35,407 nt of DNA. Origin: Rikenellaceae bacterium. Its GTDB lineage: Bacteria; Bacteroidota; Bacteroidia; Bacteroidales; Rikenellaceae. The notes under the pieces are model-generated. The model was not told the origin of the DNA, did no database searches, and was given only the letters and a program-made list of their open reading frames with translations. A program made the position numbers and the translations under genes. The stretch is taken from NCBI GenBank assembly GCA_017425655.1, contig JAFPAT010000091.1, positions 1 to 35,407 on the forward strand. Reading direction: 5' to 3'. Every line of letters starts with the position of its first letter. The first letter of the stretch is position 1. This document shows, one piece after another, positions 1-6,286 of this stretch.

Positions 1-53
1 ATGTCCTTGAACGCCACTAAACGATAATTTTCAGGATGAATACCTTTTTTCAT
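1..53 (-). CDS. rpmE2: Ribosomal protein L31 type B, N-terminal fragment
   Basis: Read leftward from the ATG at 53, the frame gives MKKGIHPENYRLVAFKDM, the characteristic N-terminus of the zinc-independent type B L31 protein of the large ribosomal subunit. The gene runs off the left edge of the window after about 17 codons, so the rest cannot be checked. A good Bacteroidota promoter lies 40 bases upstream (TTG at 120-122, TATCTTTG at 93-100, minus strand), which supports this start. The call rests on a short stretch but the match to the family's opening residues is close. Confidence 0.85.
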   Translation of the reverse strand, partial: MKKGIHPENYRLVAFKD

Positions 54-92
54 TTTCGTCTTTTTGTTAGTTTATTACGTAATAAAGTGCGG

Positions 93-122
93 CAAAGATA
101 CGACAAAAAAAGAGAGGCGCAA
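93..122 (-). promoter_or_regulatory. Promoter of rpmE2
   Basis: On the minus strand, TTG (122-120), a 19-base spacer and TATCTTTG (100-93) match the Bacteroidota primary-sigma consensus TTG-N19-21-TAnnTTTG. The -33 element lies inside the loop of the terminator of the upstream gene, so the two transcription units are packed together. Confidence 0.75.
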
Positions 123-141
123 ATTTTTACGCCTCTTTTTT
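105..141 (-). terminator. Terminator of the coiled-coil/OMP operon
   Basis: Seven base pairs (AGAGGCG at 113-119 with CGCCTCT at 130-136) close an A/T-rich loop. The stem is flanked by A-rich sequence on the left, which reads as a T-run on the minus strand, and by T-rich sequence on the right. It follows the 3' end of the coiled-coil gene and could act in both directions. Confidence 0.7.
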
Positions 142-196
142 CACTTTTTTCGTAACTTTTGGCTCATTTTCAGCCATTAGCACCGTCAGGATATTG

Positions 197-550
197 TTAC
201 TCCTTCTTGAATTTGGCTTCGAGTTTATCCTCCAACTCATCGACTTTGTCTTCGAGTTTGTCCTTCAACTCCTCGGCCTTATCCTTCCACGCTTCAGCTT
301 TGTCTTCGAGTTTTTCAAGCAGACCTTCAGCCTTATCCTCGATCTTCTCGTAGGCCTCTACGACGTTGGTCTCAACCTTCTTGTAAGCGCCAACGACCGA
401 ATCCTCAACCTTCTGATAGGCATCTACAACAGCGCCTTCAACCTTGTAATAGGTTGCCTGCACCTTATCCTCAATCTGCTCGTAAGCAACCTCAACCTTA
501 TCGCTGAAATTCTCGATCTTCTCTTCGAGGTTCATCTTTTTCTCTTCCAT
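197..550 (-). CDS. Small coiled-coil protein with 11-residue amphipathic repeats
   Basis: This 117-residue protein has no signal peptide or membrane segment and is very rich in Glu, Lys, Ala and Val. From about residue 22 it divides without gaps into eight 11-residue units, for example AYEQIEDKVQA, AYQKVEDSVVG and AYEKIEDKAEG. Each unit starts with a small or aromatic residue and has an E-D/E-K core. An 11-residue period is typical of long amphipathic helices such as LEA-type or apolipoprotein-like proteins, and differs from the 7-residue period of a canonical coiled coil. The gene follows a small outer-membrane protein gene by 14 bases, so the two are probably co-transcribed. Possible roles are membrane-surface or envelope binding or stress protection, but the sequence does not decide. 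The second Met (residue 6) is an alternative start. Confidence 0.7.
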   Translation of the reverse strand: MEEKKMNLEEKIENFSDKVEVAYEQIEDKVQATYYKVEGAVVDAYQKVEDSVVGAYKKVETNVVEAYEKIEDKAEGLLEKLEDKAEAWKDKAEELKDKLEDKVDELEDKLEAKFKKE

Positions 551-564
551 TGTGATATTTTGTT

Positions 565-1053
565 TTAGAACGTGTATTTAATACCCAGCGCAAAATCAAG
601 CGTTCCAAAGAAATCCGGTTCTGGCAGGAACTCAAGTCGTGGTTTGTAATCAATTGAGAATGCAAGCGGTGCAGACTTTAACGAGTATTCCAAACCGACT
701 ATGACATCTAAACCAAAATTAAAACCACTTTTTCTAGTAGCCTCCTTATAACTCCAAGCTCCTAGATGAGCACCTGCACCATAGTAGAGGTTAAAACCAT
801 AGCCAATGATGGGTACGTTCCACTCATACAGACCTGTAAAGTTAAATCCACCACCGCGTTTTGCAGTACTGCCGTATGATGAATATCCCCAACCAATCAA
901 AGCTTCTGCAGCGTTACCATTGTTAAATATATGCTTAACAGATAGTGAAGTTGCATTCGCGCCACCGCGAACACCGATAGCCCAATCATAATACTGTGCC
1001 GAGGCTGCCGACGAGATGATCACAGCAGCAATCAAAAGCAAAAATTTCTTCAT
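565..1053 (-). CDS. Small outer-membrane beta-barrel protein
   Basis: The 162-residue protein opens with a classical signal peptide (MKKFLLLIAAVIISSAASAQ). What follows is alternating hydrophobic and polar strands with many Gly, Tyr and Trp residues, and the chain ends in KYTF. A terminal Phe is the usual BAM signal of an outer-membrane barrel. The length suggests about eight strands, as in OmpX/OmpW-like or PorT-like proteins of Bacteroidota. No catalytic motif is visible. It is the first gene of a likely two-gene unit with the 11-residue-repeat protein. The exact family is not recognised. The roughly 205 bases upstream, up to the tRNA, hold an imperfect hairpin near 1096-1117 but no clear TAnnTTTG box in this direction. 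Confidence 0.7.
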   Translation of the reverse strand: MKKFLLLIAAVIISSAASAQYYDWAIGVRGGANATSLSVKHIFNNGNAAEALIGWGYSSYGSTAKRGGGFNFTGLYEWNVPIIGYGFNLYYGAGAHLGAWSYKEATRKSGFNFGLDVIVGLEYSLKSAPLAFSIDYKPRLEFLPEPDFFGTLDFALGIKYTF

Positions 1054-1207
1054 AGTTTTTACCTGTTTTTAGTTTTCTCTTTCGTTAAGTTTTGAGACAT
1101 AGCCATTTGGCTGTCTTGAGGACACACAAATCGCACCTCACAGGCTCCAATCTCACTTGCGAAATTAAGAAAATAAATCGTTAATCGAAAATAATTGTGG
1201 GATTAAT

Positions 1208-1239
1208 TTTGCAAGTTTTCCGAAATTAGCGTACTTTTG
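1208..1239 (+). promoter_or_regulatory. Promoter of tRNA(CAU)
   Basis: TTTG at 1208-1211, a 20-base spacer and TACTTTTG at 1232-1239 fit the Bacteroidota consensus. The expected transcript start lies about a dozen bases before the mature tRNA 5' end. Confidence 0.75.
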
Positions 1240-1258
1240 CAGACACAAAAAAGGAATT

Positions 1259-1332
1259 GGACCCATAGCTCAGTCGGTTAGAGCAGCGGACTCATAATCC
1301 GAAGGTCGTGGGATCATGCCCCTCTGGGTCCA
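1259..1332 (+). tRNA. tRNA with CAU anticodon (elongator Met or Ile2)
   Basis: A full cloverleaf can be drawn. The acceptor stem GGACCCA/TGGGTCC (1259-1265 with 1325-1331) is perfect, the D-stem is GCTC/GAGC, and the anticodon loop CTCATAA (1291-1297) carries CAU. No CCA is encoded after discriminator A1332, as is usual in Bacteroidota. Initiator tRNA is unlikely because the first pair is G-C and the anticodon stem lacks the three G-C pairs. A CAU elongator can be tRNA-Met or the lysidine-modified tRNA-Ile2, and the sequence alone does not settle which. Three oddities are present: a G-A mismatch closing the anticodon stem (1286/1302), a T-T mismatch in the T-stem (1309/1323), and a T-loop reading ATCATGC where TTCRANY is expected. 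Confidence 0.85.
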
Positions 1333-1340
1333 CTAACAAT

Positions 1341-1378
1341 AAAGCGGTTACGAATTTTCGTAGCCGCTTTACTATTTT
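1341..1378 (+). terminator. Terminator of tRNA(CAU)
   Basis: AAAGCGGTTACGAA (1341-1354) pairs with TTCGTAGCCGCTTT (1357-1370) in a long stem with a single G-T wobble, followed by ACTATTTTTA. It lies directly downstream of the tRNA and converges on the 3' end of surE, so it may also stop surE transcription. Confidence 0.8.
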
Positions 1379-1461
1379 TATGTTGTGCATTAAGTGTGTT
1401 AGGCGCGTTCGCGCGTGAGAAGGCCATACAACGCCTTCCCACAAAGAGCACTTATCGAGTT

Positions 1462-2229
1462 TTACAACATCCCTTTCAGGCGATCCATCAGAGCGTAGTT
1501 GGTCATGTCGATTTTTACGGGGACAACCGTTACGTAGCCATTTTTGAGAGCCCACTCGTCGGTCTCTTCCGCCTCGGGCTCGGCATTGCAGAATGCGCCG
1601 TGCAACCAGAAGTAGTCGTTGCCACGCGGATCCTGACGGCAGTCATACTCCTCGCGCCAGAAACCGCGCGTCTGACGGCAGACACGTATGCCTTTCAACT
1701 CCTCGGGACGAACAGCAGGGACATTGACATTGAGGCACACCTGCTCGTCGAACTGTGCGCCGAGCATCTTCTCGATCATCATCGCAGCCACCTGCAGCGC
1801 GCCGTCGAAATCGGCATCAAGATCGTGATCATCAAGCGACAAACCCACCGACGGGCAACCATAGAAGCTACCCTCCATCGCCGCTCCCATCGTACCCGAA
1901 TAGAGCACGTTGATACCTGCATTTGAGCCGTGATTGATACCCGACAGAGCCAGATCGACTTTCTCGCCGAGCAGCAGATTGTCAAATGCCATCTTTGCAC
2001 AATCGACCGGAGTGCCCGTAAGCGAATAGATCTGCTTATCGGGCTCATCGACAACCTTTTTCAAGAAGAGAGGTTGGTACATCGTAATCGCATTCGACTT
2101 GCCCGACTGCATCTCGGCGGGGGCAATGGCAATAACGCGACCATAACGCGCAGCCACCTCGACCAACAGTCGGAAGCCCTTGGCATTCACGCCGTCATCG
2201 TTGGTTATGAATATCAGAGGTTTTCTCAT
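1462..2229 (-). CDS. surE: 5'/3'-nucleotidase SurE
   Basis: SurE is a divalent-metal-dependent phosphatase that removes phosphate from nucleoside monophosphates in the cytoplasm and is linked to stationary-phase survival. The protein has the family's metal site: NDDG at residues 10-13, QSG around residue 42, and the SGINHGSN motif with Asn99. It also carries the GTPVDC signature near residue 72. The length of 255 residues is normal for the family. Translation starts at the ATG at 2229, about 50 bases below a TACCTTTG box. It is a single gene converging with the upstream tRNA. Confidence 0.95.
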   Translation of the reverse strand: MRKPLIFITNDDGVNAKGFRLLVEVAARYGRVIAIAPAEMQSGKSNAITMYQPLFLKKVVDEPDKQIYSLTGTPVDCAKMAFDNLLLGEKVDLALSGINHGSNAGINVLYSGTMGAAMEGSFYGCPSVGLSLDDHDLDADFDGALQVAAMMIEKMLGAQFDEQVCLNVNVPAVRPEELKGIRVCRQTRGFWREEYDCRQDPRGNDYFWLHGAFCNAEPEAEETDEWALKNGYVTVVPVKIDMTNYALMDRLKGML

Positions 2230-2281
2230 TTCGTATTTACTTGGGTATTATATTCGTTAATTTTTGGCATATCTTCGATGA

Positions 2282-2289
2282 CAAAGGTA
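2282..2289 (-). promoter_or_regulatory. -7 box of the surE promoter
   Basis: TACCTTTG on the minus strand matches TAnnTTTG exactly and lies 53 bases before the surE ATG. No good TTG was found at the usual -33 spacing. Confidence 0.6.
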
Positions 2290-2350
2290 GCAAAAATTCC
2301 CTCTTTTCGGCATATCTTCGGGCGATCAAAGCCATTTTTCGCTCTAAAAA

Positions 2351-2382
2351 TTTGTCTATTACCTTTTTATCGCGTAATTTTG
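2351..2382 (+). promoter_or_regulatory. Promoter of rplS
   Basis: TTTG (2351-2354), a 20-base spacer and TAATTTTG (2375-2382) fit the consensus. The predicted start near 2389 leaves a leader of about 195 bases before rplS. Confidence 0.7.
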
Positions 2383-2388
2383 TCGTCC

Positions 2389-2583
2389 CAAATGGGAGTG
2401 TAGAAATCTCTTACGAGGGTGCGAACCGAGGGGCGCAACACATTGAGGAGGCTTTTTGTGAGAATGAAAGGTCAGCTGAATAGGTAGGGCGCAACGGGAT
2501 TATCGATCGGATAATGAGGTCGTTATGGTAGGATTCGTGCAGCCGTAATATTTCGCGCTAAATTCAAAACAATTGTTATAACA
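2389..2583 (+). promoter_or_regulatory. Long 5' leader of rplS, possible autoregulatory RNA
   Basis: About 195 bases separate the predicted transcript start from the rplS ATG with no credible small gene in between. The nine-base element GGGCGCAAC occurs twice (about 2433 and 2487) and the stretch is more G-rich than normal intergenic DNA here. Ribosomal protein genes often carry structured leaders bound by their own product, but no fold can be assigned with certainty from reading alone. Confidence 0.4.
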
Positions 2584-2952
2584 ATGAACAAGGATCAAAT
2601 TATCAAGTCTGTTGAGCAGGCTTTGTGGGCGGAGAAGGAGATTCCCGCATTCAAGAGCGGTGATACCATTACCGTAACTTACAAAATCGTTGAGGGTAAC
2701 AAGGAGCGTTTGCAGAGCTTCCGTGGTGTTGTTATCCAGATCAAGGGTCGCGGTATGACCAAGATGTTTACTATCCGTAAGATTTCGAACGGCGTAGGCG
2801 TTGAGCGTATCTTCCCCCTCTACTCGCCCCACATCGAGAAGATCGAGCTGAACAAGGTTGGTGTTGTTCGCCGTGCACGTATCTACTACCTGCGTGAGCT
2901 CACCGGTAAGAAGGCTCGTATCAAGGAGAAGCGCATGGTTTCGAACAAGTAA
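2584..2952 (+). CDS. rplS: 50S ribosomal protein L19
   Basis: L19 sits at the 30S-50S interface. The 122-residue product has the hallmark sequences of the family: the FKSGDTITV strand near residue 23, [16 protein letters not shown] around residues 42-57, and [20 protein letters not shown] near residues 63-82. [15 protein letters not shown] segment follows, with a basic tail. Length and start agree with other Bacteroidota L19 proteins. It is transcribed alone, followed by a strong terminator. Confidence 0.97.
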   Translation: MNKDQIIKSVEQALWAEKEIPAFKSGDTITVTYKIVEGNKERLQSFRGVVIQIKGRGMTKMFTIRKISNGVGVERIFPLYSPHIEKIELNKVGVVRRARIYYLRELTGKKARIKEKRMVSNK

Positions 2953-2980
2953 ACCCTCTGGTTTCCATCCAACAAGAAAT

Positions 2981-3016
2981 AAGCGATCGTCCCGCGGGCG
3001 ATCGCTTGTTTTTTTT
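2981..3016 (+). terminator. Terminator of rplS
   Basis: AAGCGATCG (2981-2989) and CGATCGCTT (2999-3007) form a perfect stem, extended by the inner CCC/GGG pairs. It is followed by a run of eight or nine T residues. Confidence 0.9.
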
Positions 3017-3158
3017 GATAGATAGATCTTTATCGGGCTCTCTTTGGAGATATTGCGATATAGCTACATCTTTGCCGTCAAGGCCTGTTCGATTTCCACT
3101 TTCAAATCTTCACGCTCTACTTTTTATATATTGGTCATTGAGTGCTCGACCGAAAGTC

Positions 3159-3755
3159 CTACCCCTCAAAGGTCTCACCCATAAACCAGCGGGGCAGATT
3201 ACAGCCGATATAGTTACCGACAATTGCCCACAGCCACGCCCAGAGCATCAGGACTTCGAACTTACCAAAGAGCAGAGCCGCAGCGTAGTAGAATGCATCG
3301 GCCACGCAGTGAGGAAGGCCGCACATAATGAATACGGGCACACCGAACAGCAGGGGCCAATAGTGGCCGCGACGTGCGCCATAGACTGCGAGAGTCATAA
3401 TCATTCCCGTACCGACAGATGTTACGAGCAGTGCATCCCACGATGCTGACTGACGCGCCGCGAGGATTGTGTCGAGATTTGCATGCAGGGTCTCCGTACC
3501 GCAGTAACGAGCTATGCAGGCGGCCAAAAGGCAGCCGACAGCATTACCTGCAAGCATAATGAGTAGGCGCGGGAACTGCCGATAGGGCAAGAAGCCCGAT
3601 TTGCCCGTATAGAGTTGTGCACCGCACATCACTACGCACAACAGACCAAATGCAAAGAGCACTGCGCCCGCAAGACCGCCAACGCGAAGATATACAAGTC
3701 CGGCAATGCCGATCAAAAGACCGGCAAAGACGGACATCGAAAGAAATTGTTTCAT
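3159..3755 (-). CDS. Formate/nitrite transporter (FNT) family channel, short form
   Basis: FNT proteins are pentameric channels for small monovalent anions such as formate, nitrite or hydrosulfide. Six hydrophobic segments fit in 198 residues, against about 280 in FocA. Recognisable motifs are GAQLYTG after segment 2, at the place of the GAELFTG motif. GLPHCVADAFY matches the region of the central pore His in FocA-like proteins, and GNYIGCNLP lies in the last segment. The frame extends to a TTG at 3767, but the ATG at 3755 starts the first membrane segment and is preferred. It is the last gene of a three-gene leftward operon, starting 12 bases after the PepSY protein. The substrate is not shown by the sequence. 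Confidence 0.75.
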   Translation of the reverse strand: MKQFLSMSVFAGLLIGIAGLVYLRVGGLAGAVLFAFGLLCVVMCGAQLYTGKSGFLPYRQFPRLLIMLAGNAVGCLLAACIARYCGTETLHANLDTILAARQSASWDALLVTSVGTGMIMTLAVYGARRGHYWPLLFGVPVFIMCGLPHCVADAFYYAAALLFGKFEVLMLWAWLWAIVGNYIGCNLPRWFMGETFEG

Positions 3756-3767
3756 TCTGTAAGCCAA

Positions 3768-4337
3768 CTATTTACTTAAAAAGAGCAGCAATATAGGCAA
3801 CGCTATGCCGAGCAAAAGCTCAATGCCGCCACGCCCCCAAAGACCTTTACTGCCTTTGACCATAAACACACCGGTCAGCGTGATCACGATCAGTGCAATG
3901 GCGAAGGCATCCGAGAAGATGGTCCACCACTTATTGGGATTGTAGTGCAGCGTGGTCATCGGACTTACCAACGGGCGACGTTGCAACGACTCATAGACCG
4001 CCGCACCCGTTGCAAAATTGACTTCGAGCGACGAGCCACCCTTCAAGAAGACCTTCATACGGCCCTCGCGAGGGAAGTAGTGCTTGGTATATCGTTCGCT
4101 CACGCCCATTTGCTCCATAATCTGCTCGACAGCCGCACGATCACACTCCGACTGCGAAGGCAACGAACTGATTGTCTGCTCGGTACGTGTAACTGAATAG
4201 TGAGGGTTGATCTTATCGCGGTGGTTCATATACAGACCCGAAATGGCGTAGATCAACACCGCACCCGTAAAAAAGTACGACAGATCACGATGCAGCAAGC
4301 GACACCAACGACGCAGATCGTTACTCGACAACTTCAT
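3768..4337 (-). CDS. PepSY-associated membrane protein
   Basis: The 189-residue protein has an N-terminal membrane helix preceded by LLHRDLSYFFTG and followed by LYMNHRDKINP. A periplasmic PepSY-like stretch follows (FPREGRMKVFLKGGSSLEVNFATGAAVYES in outline). Two C-terminal helices hold TLHYNPNKWWTIFSDAFAI and FMVKGSKG. The histidines next to the helices are typical of PepSY-TM proteins, which are often tied to iron or heme reduction and respiration. It overlaps the end of the upstream lipoprotein gene by 17 bases with the start chosen here. The ATG at 4349 is the alternative. The overlap points to translational coupling. Confidence 0.75.
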   Translation of the reverse strand: MKLSSNDLRRWCRLLHRDLSYFFTGAVLIYAISGLYMNHRDKINPHYSVTRTEQTISSLPSQSECDRAAVEQIMEQMGVSERYTKHYFPREGRMKVFLKGGSSLEVNFATGAAVYESLQRRPLVSPMTTLHYNPNKWWTIFSDAFAIALIVITLTGVFMVKGSKGLWGRGGIELLLGIALPILLLFLSK

Positions 4338-4893
4338 AAGACACAGCATCTACGAAATAGAACGACAGGTAGTCCTTACCCTCGGCCTGCTGACGCTCTG
4401 CAATTCGAGCGCGGAAATCGGCAATACGACCCTCGTCGCTATTGGCTGTCTCGCCACGTGCCGACTTCTCGGTGTCGCAACCACCCTCGCCGTTGCCGTG
4501 CTGCTCGGCTGTCTTATCGGCAATGCGCTGCTCCCAGCTCTGCAAATATGCCTCGTCAATACGCTCCTCTCGAAGCATACCCTGCACCTTCACAACGCTA
4601 TTGACACACTCCTGCGCAAAGCTACCCAACTCGGCTGCCTCAACACGCAGAGCCTTCGGATTGGTCTCACCCAGCAGGAAGATCTTGCTTGCGCTATGCG
4701 AGCAGATGTGCGAGCAAACACCCTCGATCTCGATCAGTTCGCCCACCAATGCTTCACCATTGACATAGAGGCTGTCGATTGCAATGGCCACAGCCACAGG
4801 AGCCTCCTCCTCAACCTTATTATTCTGATTATTACCGCAGGCGGTCATTACGAGTGCCGACACTGCAAGAATGATTAACGATTTGATTTTCAT
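4321..4893 (-). CDS. Lipoprotein with an OB-fold-like region and a CxHxCxH motif
   Basis: The start at 4893 gives a lipoprotein signal, MKIKSLIILAVSALVMTAC, with the lipobox Cys at residue 19. An earlier in-frame ATG at 4944 would bury the signal and lies upstream of the promoter. Residues 44-110 (VNGEALVG, IEIEGVC, KIFLLGE, ALRVEAAELGSF, VVKVQGML) look like beta strands of a small OB-fold. Between them lies C60-S-H62-I-C64-S-H66, a compact set of possible metal ligands. The region around residues 130-160 is charged and probably flexible. The product is probably anchored in the envelope. It heads the operon with the PepSY protein and the FNT channel, so a joint envelope task involving a metal or small anion is plausible but unproven. 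Confidence 0.65.
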   Translation of the reverse strand: MKIKSLIILAVSALVMTACGNNQNNKVEEEAPVAVAIAIDSLYVNGEALVGELIEIEGVCSHICSHSASKIFLLGETNPKALRVEAAELGSFAQECVNSVVKVQGMLREERIDEAYLQSWEQRIADKTAEQHGNGEGGCDTEKSARGETANSDEGRIADFRARIAERQQAEGKDYLSFYFVDAVSYEVVE

Positions 4894-4948
4894 GGCATAA
4901 CGATTTTTATGGATTATTATTTCACTATTTGCGTTCTTGCTCAATTTA

Positions 4949-4956
4949 CAAAGTTA
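4949..4956 (-). promoter_or_regulatory. -7 box of the lipoprotein/PepSY/FNT operon
   Basis: TAACTTTG on the minus strand matches TAnnTTTG and lies 56 bases before the ATG at 4893. It also excludes the upstream ATG at 4944, which would leave almost no leader. Confidence 0.6.
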
Positions 4957-5040
4957 GCAATTTTTTTCAATCAGCCACCCTCTTCTCTCCCAAATTTGGC
5001 TTTATCTCACAAAGGAGCGATGCAATCGGAGAAAATTTTC

Positions 5041-5048
5041 TATCTTTG
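5041..5048 (+). promoter_or_regulatory. -7 box of the pnuC-type/thiamine pyrophosphokinase operon
   Basis: TATCTTTG matches the consensus and lies 28 bases before the ATG at 5077. The leader is therefore too short for a riboswitch, and no TPP-riboswitch core sequence is visible in 4894-5076. Confidence 0.6.
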
Positions 5049-5076
5049 TAGCCGTTAAGGCAAACCTTTCGTAACA

Positions 5077-5646
5077 ATGTTGTGGCTCGAAATCGCAGGA
5101 GCAATCATCGGGTTGCTCTATATCTGGCTGGAATATCGCGCTTCGGTGTGGCTCTGGGCCGCAAATATCGTTATGCCTGCAATCTACATCTTCGTCTATC
5201 ACGACGCGGGATTTTATGCCGATATGGGCATTAACATCTACTATCTCGGCGCGGCCGTTTATGGCTGGTTCATCTGGCTGCGAAAGGGCGAAAATGGTCA
5301 GACTCTACCCATAACCCACACCCCGCGACGGTTGATCGTCCCATTTACCGCTATAGCCGTTGTAGCGACAGGCGTAATCGCGGCAATACTCATCCACTTC
5401 ACCGATAGCACTGTACCCTACGGCGACAGCCTCACAACTGCGTTGAGTATCGTCGCGCTCTATATGTTGGCTCATAAGTACGTGGAGCAGTGGCTCGTAT
5501 GGCTTATTATCGATGCCCTCTGCTGCGGATTATATATCTACAAGGGGCTATACCCTACCGCCGCACTCTATGGACTTTACACCCTCTTGGCGTGGGTCGG
5601 ATATCGCCGTTGGATCAAAATGATGAATGAAAATGGGCAAATATAA
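5077..5646 (+). CDS. pnuT: PnuC/PnuT-family vitamin transporter (probably thiamine)
   Basis: The 189-residue integral membrane protein has about seven hydrophobic helices. It shows the family's pattern: EIAGAIIGLLYIWLEYR near the start, WAANIVMPAIY, YADMGINIYYLGAAVYGWFIW, and EQWLVWLIIDALCCGLYIYKGLYPTA near the end. PnuC proteins move nicotinamide riboside by facilitated diffusion. Relatives next to thiamine pyrophosphokinase genes are assigned to thiamine and called PnuT. The next gene is thiamine pyrophosphokinase and overlaps this one by 14-20 bases. Phosphorylation there would trap the imported vitamin. The substrate is inferred from context, so nicotinamide riboside remains possible. Confidence 0.85.
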   Translation: MLWLEIAGAIIGLLYIWLEYRASVWLWAANIVMPAIYIFVYHDAGFYADMGINIYYLGAAVYGWFIWLRKGENGQTLPITHTPRRLIVPFTAIAVVATGVIAAILIHFTDSTVPYGDSLTTALSIVALYMLAHKYVEQWLVWLIIDALCCGLYIYKGLYPTAALYGLYTLLAWVGYRRWIKMMNENGQI

Positions 5647-6277
5647 TCTTCCCAAACCGACCGATCGCCCCGATATGGTCATCCTTGCCGCAGGCGACTA
5701 CCCCGATGGAGTAGTTGCACGTGCGCTATTGGAGCAGGCGCGTGAGGTCATCTGCTGCGATGGTGCGGCCGAGGAGTTTTGTCGCAATGGCGGTAACCCG
5801 ACAGCCGTTGTGGGCGACCTCGATTCGCTCTCGACAGAGTTGCGCGAACAACTCTCCGACAGACTCTGCCACCGTCCCGATCAGAATACGAACGATCTAT
5901 GGAAGTCGCTCTCGGTGGCTATCGAGCGTGGCGCACGACGCGTTACGGTGCTCGGAGCATTCGGTCGCCGCGAAGATCACTCGATTGGCAATCTGATGTT
6001 GCTCGCGGCGCGAATGAATGACGTTGAGATAGAGATGGTTGGCGATCGTGGCGTATTTAATTTCATCGACAGCGACTCCTCTTTCGAGAGCTTCGCGGGA
6101 GAGCAGGTTTCGCTCTTTACACTCTCGCCTGCAACCTCCATTTCGACGCGCGGACTGCGTTATGAGCCACCCCACGATCGACTTTCGGCTATGTGGCAAG
6201 GGGTGTCGAACGAGTCGCTCGGTGATGAGTTCTCGATTCGGACCGACGGCCCGACAATCGTCTATCGACTATTCTAA
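5627..6277 (+). CDS. Thiamine pyrophosphokinase
   Basis: This enzyme transfers pyrophosphate from ATP to thiamine to give thiamine diphosphate. The 216-residue protein has the family motifs in order: an ILAAGDYP opening strand, CCDGAAE around residue 43, VGDLDSL near residue 62, DQNTNDLWKS near residue 84 and GRREDHSIGNLMLL near residue 112. The Asp residues in GDLDS and DQNTND bind metal and nucleotide. The C-terminal part is the thiamine-binding beta domain. The start may be the ATG at 5627 or the one at 5633. Both overlap the transporter gene, so coupled translation is likely. Confidence 0.93.
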   Translation: MKMGKYNLPKPTDRPDMVILAAGDYPDGVVARALLEQAREVICCDGAAEEFCRNGGNPTAVVGDLDSLSTELREQLSDRLCHRPDQNTNDLWKSLSVAIERGARRVTVLGAFGRREDHSIGNLMLLAARMNDVEIEMVGDRGVFNFIDSDSSFESFAGEQVSLFTLSPATSISTRGLRYEPPHDRLSAMWQGVSNESLGDEFSIRTDGPTIVYRLF

Positions 6278-6286
6278 TAAGTTGAT

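Noticed and set aside
194..568. Open frame on the + strand with a leucine/phenylalanine-rich product
   Set aside because: It is the mirror of the Glu/Lys-rich 11-residue repeat gene. Its apparent hydrophobic repeats follow from reading that repeat backwards.
1292..1555. 87-residue open frame on the minus strand
   Set aside because: It overlaps the tRNA(CAU), its terminator and the 3' end of surE.
2241..2483. Open frames on the + strand between surE and rplS
   Set aside because: They cross the predicted promoters of both genes and have no ribosome-binding context or recognisable product.
4894..5076. TPP riboswitch before the thiamine pair
   Set aside because: The conserved CTGAGA and ACCTGATC-type core sequences are not found, and the -7 box is only 28 bases before the ATG.
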